From: CAWAMD01 sp963783045
Lineage (GTDB): Bacteria > Actinomycetota > Nitriliruptoria > Nitriliruptorales > Nitriliruptoraceae
Assembly (NCBI GenBank): GCA_963783045.1
Contig: CAWAMD010000001.1
Coordinates: forward strand, 248,001-312,000
Reading direction: 5' to 3'
Length of the DNA: 64,000 nucleotides
The translations under genes and the position numbers were made by a program. Shown here piece after piece: positions 16,542 to 26,141 of this stretch. The notes beneath the pieces are model-generated. The model saw only the letters and a program-made list of their open reading frames with translations, searched no databases and was not told the origin of the DNA. Position 1 is the first letter of the stretch. Each line of letters opens with the position of its first letter.

Positions 16542-16559
16542 TTCAAGCACTTCTTTGAA
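16542..16559. promoter_or_regulatory. ArsR-type operator in the divergent promoter
   Basis: TTCAAGCACTTCTTTGAA has TTCAA/TTGAA arms around eight bases. AT-rich inverted repeats of this size are usual binding sites for ArsR/SmtB regulators, and the ArsR gene starts 82 bases away on the other strand. Confidence 0.55.
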
Positions 16560-16640
16560 CAGGAGGATGCCAGCGGTCGCCGTTCTGGTCAAGTCATCAT
16601 TTGAGCAGCGCGGTAGGCTCCGATGGGACAGGGAGGATCC

Positions 16641-17312
16641 ATGGGCACCGCCACCGAGCGCCGGCCGGCCAAGGACGCCCTCTTCGACGCGCTCGCGTCC
16701 ACCGCGGCCGCCCTGGGGTCCGGCCGTCGCGCACAGATCGTCGAGGTCCTCGCCCAGGGCGAGCGCACCGTCGAGCAGGTGGCCGAGGAGATCGGCCAGA
16801 GCCTGGCCAACACCTCCCACCACCTGCGCACCCTGGCGCGGGCAGGTCTGGTCACCAGCCGCCGCGCGGGCACCCACGTGCACTACCGGCTCGCCTCCGA
16901 TGACGTGGCGGACGCCTGGGCCGCCCTGCGACGGGTCGCGGCCGCGCACGTCCACGATCTCGACGAGCTCGCCCGCGCCTACCTCGGCGACCGCGACCAG
17001 CTCGAGACGATCACCCGGGACGAGCTCCTCGCCCGGCTCGACCGTGGCGAGGTCGTGGTCGTCGACGTGCGCCCCGAAGCCGAGTACGCCGCCGGCCACC
17101 TTCCCGGTGCGGTCTCGGTCCCGCCCGACCGGCTCGACGAGCTCCTCGACACGCTGCCCGCCGGCCGCAACGTCGTCGCCTACTGCCGCGGTCCCTACTG
17201 CGTGTACGCGGACGACGCCGTCCGCGCGCTCACCCGACGGGGGCGCCGCGCCGTCCGGCTCGAGGACGGCCTGCCGGAGTGGCGTCGCGCCGGCGGGCCT
17301 GTCGAGACGTGA
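16641..17312 (+). CDS. ArsR-family regulator fused to a rhodanese domain
   Basis: A 223-residue two-domain protein. Residues 10-95 form an ArsR winged helix (GRRAQIVEVLAQGERTVEQV, SLANTSHHLRTLARAGLVTS, RRAGTHVHYRLAS). Residues 115-215 form a rhodanese domain (VVVVDVRPEAEYAAGHLPGA and the active-site loop CRGPYC with the catalytic Cys). The ATG at 16641 is chosen because GGGAGG sits four bases before it; an in-frame ATG at 16623 is possible. Fusion implies that the regulator senses, or is modified by, a sulfane-sulfur or thiosulfate-type compound, which would make the divergent MFS protein its exporter (inference). Confidence 0.88.
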   Translation: MGTATERRPAKDALFDALASTAAALGSGRRAQIVEVLAQGERTVEQVAEEIGQSLANTSHHLRTLARAGLVTSRRAGTHVHYRLASDDVADAWAALRRVAAAHVHDLDELARAYLGDRDQLETITRDELLARLDRGEVVVVDVRPEAEYAAGHLPGAVSVPPDRLDELLDTLPAGRNVVAYCRGPYCVYADDAVRALTRRGRRAVRLEDGLPEWRRAGGPVET

Positions 17313-17595
17313 CGGGCCGCCAGACGACGACGGATGACCTGCCGCCACGCTCGTGAGCAATGGCGAGCCAGCCACGAAATCGTCCGGGCAAACGCCCACA
17401 CGGATGGTGACCGGGCGACTACGGTCGAGGCGCCCTCCTGGATGACCAGGCTCGCCCGCGATCGAGGCAGGACGCTCGTTGGCGCGATCCCCGGCGCGGG
17501 GACCGCCGCGACGTGTCAGGCACGTGAGAGGACCGGCCAGCCCGGCGCGGGGCTGTGTGCGGTCATGCACCCATGTCACCGTTATCGGGGTAACC

Positions 17596-20571
17596 GTGCG
17601 ACATCGAACGCCACGCATCACACGACTGCTCGTCCTCGTGTCCGTCACCGGCCTGCTCGCGGCGCTCGGGCTGCCGGCGGCGGCCCAGACCGCCAGCCAG
17701 CCGATCGACTTCGACCTGCGTCAATGGACCAAGCAGGGTCCCGAGTCCGTCGGCGAGTGGCAGGTCGCCGACGACGGCAGCGAGGTCATCCAGCGCCGCA
17801 ACGACGACCCGACCTACTTCGTCAGCCCGGAGCGGCTGACCAGCGCCACGATCACCGGCACCTTCGAGGTCCAGACCACCGGCGACGACGACTTCATCGG
17901 CTTCGTCATCGGCTACAACGGGCCGACCCAGGACCAGCCGTTCGCCTACGACCACCTCCTGTTCGACTGGAAGCAGTCGAAGCAGAGCTGGGGCGGGTGC
18001 GAAGCTCAGGAGGGGTTCACCCTCACCCGCGTCTCGGGCACCTACAGCCAGGACCCCGACGAGCGGCGCGAGGGCAACGGCGCGGTCATCCCCATCAACT
18101 GGTGCCACGAGCAGCAGCAGGACGACCCGCGCGCCGAGGTGCTCGCCACGAAGTGGGGCGACGGCCTCGGGTGGGAGGACAACACCGAGTACCAGTTCCG
18201 GCTGGACTACTCGCCGGACCAGGTCACGATCGCCATCGACGGCGAGCAGGTCCTCCAGGTCGACGGCAGCTTCCCGACCGGCTCCTTCGGCTTCTACAAC
18301 TACTCCCAGGCCGACGTGCGCTACTCCGGCTTCAGCGCGGCGGAGAAGCCCACGCAGCCGCCGCCGGACACGCACGACGACCTGCCGACCCGCCTGCAGG
18401 ACCTCTGGGTCGTCGACGGGCTGCGGACCGTCGACGACAACGGCAACGTCGTCGACCTGACCTCCACGGTGCTCGACGAGCTCGAGGCGCAGGGCGGCAC
18501 CCCGGTCACGCTCATCGACGGCGTCACCTTCACGCCGAAGCCGGCCCTCGACCCGCACGTGGCGCGACCCGATCGGACCTCCCGCGGCGACGTCCAGACC
18601 GTCGGCGGCCTCCTCGAGACCGCCGACGACCGGGCGCTCGCCTTCCTCGGGACGCCCGACCGCGGCACCGGTATCGCCATCGACGACCGGCTGCTGTTCG
18701 AGCTCACCTTCCTCGACCCGAGCCTGCTCGCGCCCGGTGACCCCCTGCTCGTCGACCACACCTTCACGCAGGTGCTGCCCTCCGGCGGCGACGACGACCT
18801 GGCGCCGCTGGACCTGCTGGCCCAGCGGATGGCCGCACACAGCGGCCGCTACCTCGCCGTGCGGGGCACCGACAACACGCTCGACCCTGCACTGCTGAGC
18901 GGACAGGCGTGGCAGACCTACGTCGGCTCCACCGGCATCGACGGCCCGGCCAAGGCCAAGCCGATGCTCGACGGCCTGCAGAGCGGCGCCAAGGACGCGC
19001 TCGAAGAAGGCGGCGGCACCGGCGGGGTCAAGAAGCTGCTGAAGAACATCTTCGACGGCTCCAACGACAGCCGCTGCCTCGTCTTCAGCCAGGTCACCAT
19101 CAACGGTGGCGGCAGCGACTGCGGCGGCGACCCGCCGCCGCTGTTCCCGCCCGGTCCCGGCGGCAGCGCCACCGGCGACCCGCACCTGCGGACCTTCGAC
19201 GGCCTCTACTACGACCTGCAGGCCGCCGGGGAGTTCGTCGCCGCCAAGACGGGCGACACCGAGCTGCAGCTGCGCTTCGAGCCGTACCGCGACAGCCGCG
19301 TCATCGCCGTGGTGACCGCGGCGGCACTGGCCGCCGCCGGCCACCGGGTGACCGTCACCGCGGGAGACCCGGCGACCGTCCGCCTCGACGGCCGCCCGCT
19401 CCCGCCCACCCAGCTCGGCGCCGGCGTCGCCGCCGACGGGCTCCAGGTCAAGCAGTGGGCCGACGAGCTGTACGTGACGACGCCTGCGGGGCACCAGCTG
19501 CGGGTCGACCCACGCGGCGAGCTGCTCGACGTGCACCTCGGCGAGGGCCCGGATGTGGCCTGGACCGGCCTGTTCGGCGACGGCGACGGCAACCGTGACG
19601 ACGACCTGACGACGCGGGACGGCCGGAACGTCGGGCCGGACCCCACCTACGACGAGCGCTACGGCCAGTTCGCCGAGAGCTGGCGGATCAGCCAGTCGAC
19701 GTCGCTGTTCGACTACGCCTCCGGCGCGTCCACCGACACGTACACCGACCGCAGCTTCCCCGATCGGGAGACCTCGGTCGACTCGCTGCCGGCGGCCGAC
19801 CGCACGCGAGCCGAGGCGGTGTGCCGCCAGGCGGGCATCATCGATGCCGGCACCTTCGAGGACTGCGTCCTCGACTACGCGCTCACCGGCGACATGTCCT
19901 TCGTCGCCTCGGCGCAGGGCGTGGACCGCATCGAGCGGTACCGCGCCGGCGCCCTGGACGTCGGCCGGCCGGGCTGCCCGACCGGCGCGGTCCCCGAGGA
20001 CGGCTTCAGCGACGTGCCGGCCGACAGCGTGCACGAGGCGACGATCGACTGCCTCGCCTGGTGGGGCGTGACGCACGGTCGGGCGGACGGCACCTACGCG
20101 CCGCACGCCGCGCTGGACCGCGACCAGATGGCCAGCCTGCTCGCGGCGATGCTCGACGCGGCCGGCGTCGACCTGCCGCAGGACGCGCCGGACGCCTTCA
20201 CCGACGACGACGGCAACGTCCACGAAGGGAACATCAACCGCCTCGCAGCGGCCGGTGTCGTGGCCGGCACCGGCGACGGCCGGTACCTGCCGGACCGGCC
20301 GGTCAACCGGGCGCAGATGGCCAGCCTCCTGGTCGGGGCGCTGCACGCCGCCGGGATCGATCTGACCGTCGACGGCGACCACTTCACCGACGACGACGGC
20401 AGCGTGCACGAGGCGAGCATCAACGGCGCCGCTGCCGCCGGGCTGATCGAGGGGCGCACCCGTGACACGTACGCACCGGGTCTGACCGTCAGCCGCGCGC
20501 AGACGGCGACGCTGGTCACGGGCGCCATCGCCCTGCTCGTCGAGAAGGGCGTGGCCACCCGGCCCGCCTGA
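17596..20571 (+). CDS. S-layer-anchored protein with lectin-like and von Willebrand type D domains
   Basis: An intact 991-residue exported protein starting at the GTG at 17596 (signal peptide TRLLVLVSVTGLLAALGL ending PAAAQTA). Residues about 35-250 resemble the thrombospondin C-terminal lectin-like fold (TGDDDFIGFVIGYNGP, FGFYNYSQADVRYSGF). Residues about 525-700 are a von Willebrand type D domain opening ATGDPHLRTFDGLYYDLQAA and including the GLFGDGDGNRDDDL loop. The last 190 residues are three SLH repeats, each with a DRDQMASLLAAM or NRAQMASLLVGA core. The VWD/SLH pairing suggests a wall-bound adhesive or assembly protein. A 13-bp terminator stem follows. Confidence 0.87.
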   Translation: MRHRTPRITRLLVLVSVTGLLAALGLPAAAQTASQPIDFDLRQWTKQGPESVGEWQVADDGSEVIQRRNDDPTYFVSPERLTSATITGTFEVQTTGDDDFIGFVIGYNGPTQDQPFAYDHLLFDWKQSKQSWGGCEAQEGFTLTRVSGTYSQDPDERREGNGAVIPINWCHEQQQDDPRAEVLATKWGDGLGWEDNTEYQFRLDYSPDQVTIAIDGEQVLQVDGSFPTGSFGFYNYSQADVRYSGFSAAEKPTQPPPDTHDDLPTRLQDLWVVDGLRTVDDNGNVVDLTSTVLDELEAQGGTPVTLIDGVTFTPKPALDPHVARPDRTSRGDVQTVGGLLETADDRALAFLGTPDRGTGIAIDDRLLFELTFLDPSLLAPGDPLLVDHTFTQVLPSGGDDDLAPLDLLAQRMAAHSGRYLAVRGTDNTLDPALLSGQAWQTYVGSTGIDGPAKAKPMLDGLQSGAKDALEEGGGTGGVKKLLKNIFDGSNDSRCLVFSQVTINGGGSDCGGDPPPLFPPGPGGSATGDPHLRTFDGLYYDLQAAGEFVAAKTGDTELQLRFEPYRDSRVIAVVTAAALAAAGHRVTVTAGDPATVRLDGRPLPPTQLGAGVAADGLQVKQWADELYVTTPAGHQLRVDPRGELLDVHLGEGPDVAWTGLFGDGDGNRDDDLTTRDGRNVGPDPTYDERYGQFAESWRISQSTSLFDYASGASTDTYTDRSFPDRETSVDSLPAADRTRAEAVCRQAGIIDAGTFEDCVLDYALTGDMSFVASAQGVDRIERYRAGALDVGRPGCPTGAVPEDGFSDVPADSVHEATIDCLAWWGVTHGRADGTYAPHAALDRDQMASLLAAMLDAAGVDLPQDAPDAFTDDDGNVHEGNINRLAAAGVVAGTGDGRYLPDRPVNRAQMASLLVGALHAAGIDLTVDGDHFTDDDGSVHEASINGAAAAGLIEGRTRDTYAPGLTVSRAQTATLVTGAIALLVEKGVATRPA

Positions 20572-20583
20572 CGCCGCCGCCGC

Positions 20584-20620
20584 ACCGTCGTGCGGGGCCT
20601 TCCCGGTCCCGCACGACGGT
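20584..20620. terminator. Terminator after the VWD/SLH gene
   Basis: ACCGTCGTGCGGG (20584-20596) pairs perfectly with CCCGCACGACGGT (20608-20620) across an 11-base loop, starting 12 bases after the stop codon. Confidence 0.8.
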
Positions 20621-20770
20621 ACGTGTGCCGTCACGAGACGGGGTCACTAGATTCGTCTCGCCGTGCCACCGTGCGCGGTCGGCGGGCCGAGCCGCTCGCG
20701 GCCGCCGTGTCGGCCCGGTGTGCCGACACGCCGGGACCGCTTCCAGCCGGCATGGAGGGGGAGGGACACG

Positions 20771-21016
20771 ATGAGCGACGACACCACGGGCGCCACCGGG
20801 TCGGGCGATGCCTACCAGCGTCTGCAGGCCGCCCTCGACGGGTTCGAGCCGGTCGGGTTCGAGGTCCTCGACGACGCGCAGCTCGACCTGCTCGCCGACG
20901 CCATCACACAGGCGCGTCAGACCCACACGCGCGAGCTGCGCGAGGCCACCGAGGAGTCGCTGAGCCACGTCCCACGGCTCGTCCGCCCCGCCGTCCGCCG
21001 CATCGTCGGCCTGTGA
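20771..21016 (+). CDS. Small hypothetical protein
   Basis: An 81-residue acidic helical protein (MSDDTTGATGSGDAYQRLQA; FEVLDDAQLDLLADAITQAR; ESLSHVPRLVRPAVRRIVGL). A strong GGAGGGGGAGGG tract precedes the ATG at 20771. No signal or membrane segment. It sits 70 bases ahead of the next gene on the same strand and may be cotranscribed with it. I recognise no family. Confidence 0.7.
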   Translation: MSDDTTGATGSGDAYQRLQAALDGFEPVGFEVLDDAQLDLLADAITQARQTHTRELREATEESLSHVPRLVRPAVRRIVGL

Positions 21017-21086
21017 CCGACGGTCTGTGATCGACGGCGACCAACCGCGCCGCTCCGCCTGAGCGGCCTGACCAGCAGGAGGCTCC

Positions 21087-22133
21087 GTGGACCTCGACGC
21101 CCGCGCCGAGCGACTGAAGTTCGCCCGTCTGCTCCGCCTGGACGACGAGGACCTCGCCTTCCTCGAGGACCTGCCCGCCGAAGCCACCCGCCCCGTCCGC
21201 GAGCGCGTGTCGGACCTGCTGTTCGCCGCCGGCGAGGGCCACTTCGACCGCCTCGTCGCCGCCAGCAAGCTGCTGCCGAACCCCGTGACCGCCTCGATCG
21301 CCCAGCGGGTGTTCCCCCCGCTCGTGTGCGCCCAGGTGGCCGGGACGCTCCAGCCCAAGCGGGCTGCGGACCTCGTCCGGCACATCGACGTGCCGTTCCT
21401 CGCCTCGATGGCCTCACAGACCGACCCCCGGGCGGTGGCCCACATCGTCCCGCGGCTGCCCCACGAGGTGATGATCGCCGGCGCCAAGGAGCTGAACCGA
21501 CGCCGGGACCACCTCGCTTCGGGACGGCTCGTCGGGGTCGCCCCACCGGACGTGATCCCCGATCTGCTCGCGGTCATCCCCGATGACGGCGACCTGCTCG
21601 AGATCGCCTTCTACCTCGAGCGCAAGGACCGCCTCGACGGGATCGTCGCGCATGTTCCCGACGAACGGCTGCGCAACATCCTCGCAATCGCGCGCGAGCG
21701 TGAGCTGTGGCCCCAGGCCCTCGCGCTCACGAGCCACCTCGGTCCGGAGCAGGGGGCGAGGGTGGCCACCGTGACGGCCAGCGGCCCGCCGGAGATCCTC
21801 TCGTCCCTGCTCGAGGCGGCGCAGCGCGAACAGCTCTGGGACGACCTTCTCCCGCTCGTGGCGAACATGCGCGACGAGGATCTGCCCGCGGTCGCGAGCC
21901 TGCCCGTCCTGCGCCGCCCGGAGGTCCTGCGATCGGCGCTCGACGCGGCCGCCGCGGTCGACGCGTGGGATGCGGTCGTCCGGACGGTGGCGGCCATGGA
22001 CGCCGACGTGCAGGCCGAGCTCACCGAGGCCATGCCTGAGCTCACCGACGACGAGCGGGCCGCGCTCGCCCGCGCGGCGGACGAGATCGGTGTCCGCGAC
22101 CAGCTCGGTCCGGTGGCCGACCGCCTCGACTGA
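21087..22133 (+). CDS. Hypothetical alpha-helical repeat protein
   Basis: A 348-residue soluble protein starting at the GTG at 21087 with AGGAGG nearby upstream. It has repeating helix pairs of about 30-35 residues with recurring P-x-x-I/V (MIAGAKELNRRRDHLASGRL, VIPDLLAVIPDDGDLLEIAF, ILSSLLEAAQREQLWDDLLP, RRPEVLRSALDAAAAVDAWD), like a helical-repeat scaffold. There are no catalytic motifs. It is probably in one transcription unit with the small gene at 20771. Function unknown. Confidence 0.72.
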   Translation: MDLDARAERLKFARLLRLDDEDLAFLEDLPAEATRPVRERVSDLLFAAGEGHFDRLVAASKLLPNPVTASIAQRVFPPLVCAQVAGTLQPKRAADLVRHIDVPFLASMASQTDPRAVAHIVPRLPHEVMIAGAKELNRRRDHLASGRLVGVAPPDVIPDLLAVIPDDGDLLEIAFYLERKDRLDGIVAHVPDERLRNILAIARERELWPQALALTSHLGPEQGARVATVTASGPPEILSSLLEAAQREQLWDDLLPLVANMRDEDLPAVASLPVLRRPEVLRSALDAAAAVDAWDAVVRTVAAMDADVQAELTEAMPELTDDERAALARAADEIGVRDQLGPVADRLD

Positions 22134-22157
22134 CGCCACGGAAGGTGCGCTCCGGCG

Positions 22158-25100
22158 TCACGCCGTCGCGCGCGCCACCACGTCCGTCGCCACCACGTCC
22201 GTCGCCACCACGTCCGTCGCCACGTCCAGGCGGTCGAGCAGCCGGGTGGCCTCCTCGGCGTGATCGGGCACCCCGGCCGCCGCCAGATCGAGCAGCGCCA
22301 GCGCGAGCTCGTGGAGGTTGCCGTCCTCTCGAGCAAGCCGGGCCGCCGTGGCCGACGCCGTCCGGGCCTCCGACAGGTCCTCCAGACGTCGCAGCGCGGT
22401 GCCCCGGAGCCGGTGCAGCATCGCGCGCGGAGAGGTGGGCGATCCCCCGACGCTCGCCAGCAGGTCGTCGGCACGCTCCAAGGCTGCCACCGGGTCGCCA
22501 TCGCGGACGTTCGAGCTCGAGCAGCCGCGTCCGGGTCTCGACGACGAACTGCTCGGCCTTCAGCCGCTCGAAGGAGGCCAGCGCGGTGTCGAGGAGCCGC
22601 CGGGCCGTGTCCGGATCGCCGCGGCGGCCCGCCGCGCGTCCCAGGTTGCTCGTCGCCAGCGCCACGCCGAGCGGATAGTCGACGCCGTGCCAGGCGGACA
22701 GCGCCTCGTGGAACAGCTCCTCTGCCTCGGCCAGCCGCAGCTGGTCGGACAGGATCTCGCCGATGTTGTTGGCGGCGGTCGCGGCCCCGACCACGTCGCC
22801 CGCGCGCAGCCGTGCGTCGTGGCTTCGCCGGTAGGAGGCGAGCGCCCCGGGCCAGTCGCCCGCGTAGTACGAGCGGATCCCGAGGTTGTTCAGCACGTTG
22901 GCCTGCCCGACGAGGTCGTGAAGGTCCTCGTAGATCGACAGGGCCGTCTCGAAATGGTGGCTCTGGCGGTCGCCGTCGCCCAGCATCAGGGCCAGCCCGA
23001 GCAGGTAGTGCGCGTGCGCCAGGGTGGCGCGGTCACCGGCAGCGCCAGCCTCGGCCACGGCCCGCTCCGCGGCGGCGCGACACTCACGGAACCGGCCCTG
23101 GCGGTAGCGCGCCGCGGCGCGACCGGCACTCAGGCCCGCCACGAGAGCGCGGCGTGAACGCTCGTCGACCTGGCCCGCGAGGCGCTCGCCCTTCCCGTAC
23201 CAGCGAAGCGCCTGCGAGTAGCTGCCCATCCGCTCGGCGAGGATGCCGCGGCGTCGGCAGACGTCCGCCTCGTCGCCGTCGCCCCGGCAGTGACGGCGGG
23301 CCTCCGCGTAGGCCTGCCTCGCCTGCACGTAGAGTCCTGCGACCTCGCAGGCGTCGCCCATCGCGGTGGCCACCTCGCGTAGCGCCTCGTCCGGGAGGCG
23401 GTTCAGGTGGCGGCCGGCAGCCAACGCCCGACGGTAGAACTCGGCCGCTTCCGCCGGTGCGGACGCCGCCGCGGCGCTGTCACCGGCGAGGCGCGAGAAC
23501 CGCCAGGCGTCGTCGAACCGCTGGGCGAGGAAGCTGTGCAGCGACAGCAGCGACGCGTGCTCACGGGGGTCGGTGTCCGACAGGGCGGCGTACACGTCGG
23601 CGATCCGCGCGTGGAGGTCGCGCCGACGAGCGAACGTCAACCCTTCGTAGGCGACCTCGCGGTACACGTCGTTGCGGAACGCGAAGCCGCTGCCGTCCCG
23701 ACCGACGAAGGGACGCAGGTCGTCCCACAGCGGCCCGTCGTCGCTGGACAGCCCGAGGTCGCCGAGGGCCCGGTCCAGGACCCGGCTGCTGAAGCGCGTC
23801 CCGAGCGACGACACGTAGCGCAGGGCCTGGCGGCTCTCGGGCGGCAGCGCGTCGATGCGTGCGGCGAGCATCCCCTCCAGCGTGTCCGGAAGCGTGCGGT
23901 CGGAGGTCGCCGCCGCCGACACGAGCTCCAGGAGGAACAGCGGGTTCCCCCCGGCACGGTGCAGGATCGCGTCGTAGCGCGCCGGCGGGACGGGGGTCTC
24001 GCGGACGGCCGCCGCGAGCAGCGTCAGGCTCTGCTCGGCCGTCAGCGGCTCGAGGTGCAGGACCACGGCCTCGGCGGGCGCCAGCAGGCCCTGTCCGGTG
24101 TCGCGGCGGGTGAGCACGACCGCCCAGGGACGCCCGGCCGCGGCGACGAGCGACGGCCGCAGCACCGCGGCCGACGCCTCGTCCATCCAGTGGGCGTCCT
24201 CGAGCACGACGAGCGCGGGCCCGATCGCCGCGGCGAGGACGGCGTCCACCGCCGTCTGCATCCGGGCCCTGCGGAACCGCACGGCGAGGTCGGCCACGGC
24301 CGGGGTCTCGGGGACGCTGGCTCCCGCGGCGACCGCGACCAGCGGTGCCCACGGAAGCTGCTCGGGAGCGTGCTGCCCGAGCCAGTCCAGCAGGCGGCTG
24401 CCCGCCTCCGCCTCGCCGGCGCGCAGCGGGATGCCGAGCGCCTTGCGCAGCAGGAGCCGGCTGGCGTAGTACGGCGAGCCGCTATCGAGCGGGTCGCAGG
24501 CCACGGACAGGCGCGCGAGCGCGGTCCGGCGGGCTGCCTCGACCGCGAGACGGGACTTGCCCATGCCGGTGTCCCCGACGACCTCGACGACCCGGCCGCG
24601 CCCCTGCTCGGCAGCAGCCAGCGCCGCGGTGATCGCCTCGAGCTCGGCCTCGCGGCCGGCCAGCGGCAGATCGTGGCTGGTGCGCTCGGCCGCGCCGACC
24701 TCGACCCGCCCGACCAGCACGGCGTCGACGGGGCGTGCCTTGCCCTTCACGGTGAACGGTGGGACCGGCTCGAAGGCGAAGCGGGTCCGGGACCGCTCCA
24801 CCACCGAACGGTGAGCCAGCAGACCACCGACGGGCGCCTTGCCCATCAGCCGGGCGGCGAGGTTGACCGTGTCGCCCATGACGCTGTAGGTGCGCCGCCA
24901 CGGCGTACCGACGTCTCCGCCGAACACGTGGCCGCGGTTCACGCCGGCCCGGAGCGGCAGGCCGACGTTGGCGTCGAGGATGCGACGGCACACGCGCAGC
25001 ATCCGGCCCTCGTCGTCGTCCCCGCTGTCCGGCGCGCCGGCGGCCAGGTAGTACTTCACCCCGTCGGCGCCGATGTCGGTGGTGATGACGCAGACGTCGA

Positions 25101-25948
25101 GGTCCGTCGTCACCTCCTCGACGACCTCCGCGAGTGCCTGGAGCCGGCCGAACGTCTCCTCGAGCCCCTCGGCGGTCAGCAGGTCGTCGACCCCGCCGGC
25201 GTGGAGGAAGGAGACGGTGACGTGTCGGTGGTCGTGCTCGGCGGTCTCCGGCCCGAGCCGCCCCCGCAGCAGCTTCGGGACGAACCGCTCCACGTCGGCG
25301 GTCGTGCGGTCAGGCGTGGCGGCCGCGCCGATCGGCGCCATGGCCGGGACACGGCCGAGGAGCACGCCTCCCTCCCTGGCAGGTCCGAGCACCGCCGGCG
25401 GGACGAGCGCCGCCGTCGCCGGGCTGAGTAGCACCTCGCCGGCGTCCGCGCGCGACTCCATCGTGACGGTCGCGGTGGCGGCCGGTCCGGTCACGACGAG
25501 CTCGAGATGCTCGCGACCGATGAGCAGGAACGGGAACCGGCCGGAGTGCATGCCGACCGACATGCGCAGCCGCACCGGGCCGCGGGGTGTGCTCAGCCGA
25601 CCGGCGCTGCGGAGGGCGCGCTGCATCCCCTGGGCGGCGTGACAGGCGCGGCGCGCATGGTCGTCGCTGCCGTAGAAGATCAGCAGCGCGTCACCGCCGA
25701 ACTTCAGCACGTCGCCTCCGTCGTCGGTGGCGGCGAGCAGCGCCGTGAACACGTCGCTGATGGTCGTGACGAGCTGCTCGGCTCCTGACTTGCCGTCGCG
25801 GGCGAGACGCTCGGTCAACCGCGTGAACCCCGAGAACGTCCGCGAAGACGAGCGTCCCCTCCGCCTCCCACCAGCAGGGGTGCGGGCGCGGCGGATCGAG
25901 CAGCAGCCGCGGCACGTAGGCCGCGTACGTGCGGTCGGTCACGGGCAT
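22158..25948 (-). pseudogene. Class III nucleotide cyclase / AAA ATPase / TPR signalling protein, two frameshifts
   Basis: From the ATG at 25948 (MPVTDRTYAAYVPRLLLDP) the protein enters a first cyclase homology domain at LVFADVLG, but one extra G in the run at 25833-25836 breaks it. Removing it restores FTRLTERLARDG, followed by KFGGDALLIFYG. A second cyclase-like domain follows (NRGHVFGGDVGTPWRRTYSV, MGDTVNLAARLMG), then an AAA/STAND-type ATPase with Walker A GDTGMGKSR, then a long TPR array. A second shift near 22500 moves the tail to another frame (DGDPVAALERADDLLASVGG). Repaired length is about 1,260 residues. Relatives are large cytosolic cyclase-ATPase fusions; cyclic nucleotide output is inferred from the conserved GGD/FGG elements. 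Confidence 0.8.
22174..22218 (-). repeat. 15-bp tandem repeat at the 3' end of the cyclase-TPR gene
   Basis: Three exact copies of GCCACCACGTCCGTC plus a partial fourth encode a repeating ATDVV in the C-terminal tail. It looks like slippage expansion with no evident function. Confidence 0.75.
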
Positions 25949-26141
25949 GAGGCACTCCGGCGGCGTTCCCGGAGGCTACGGGCACCGCGCGCGCCCGTCG
26001 GGGGGGCTAGCACGACTGCGCCCGGAGGCATGCACCCCTGATGAGATCGCGCTGGCGCCCTTGTGGCCCGTGGCCGAACGACCGATCCTGCTCCCGGTGG
26101 CGGCTCGCGAGCCTTCGCGCGCCAACGGGAAAGGTTCGCGG

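Noticed and set aside
17563..20634. A 1,023-codon open frame on the minus strand
   Set aside because: It is antisense to the clear VWD/SLH gene, is Arg/Val/Gly-rich with no recognisable domain, and is typical of the open complementary frame of GC-rich coding DNA.
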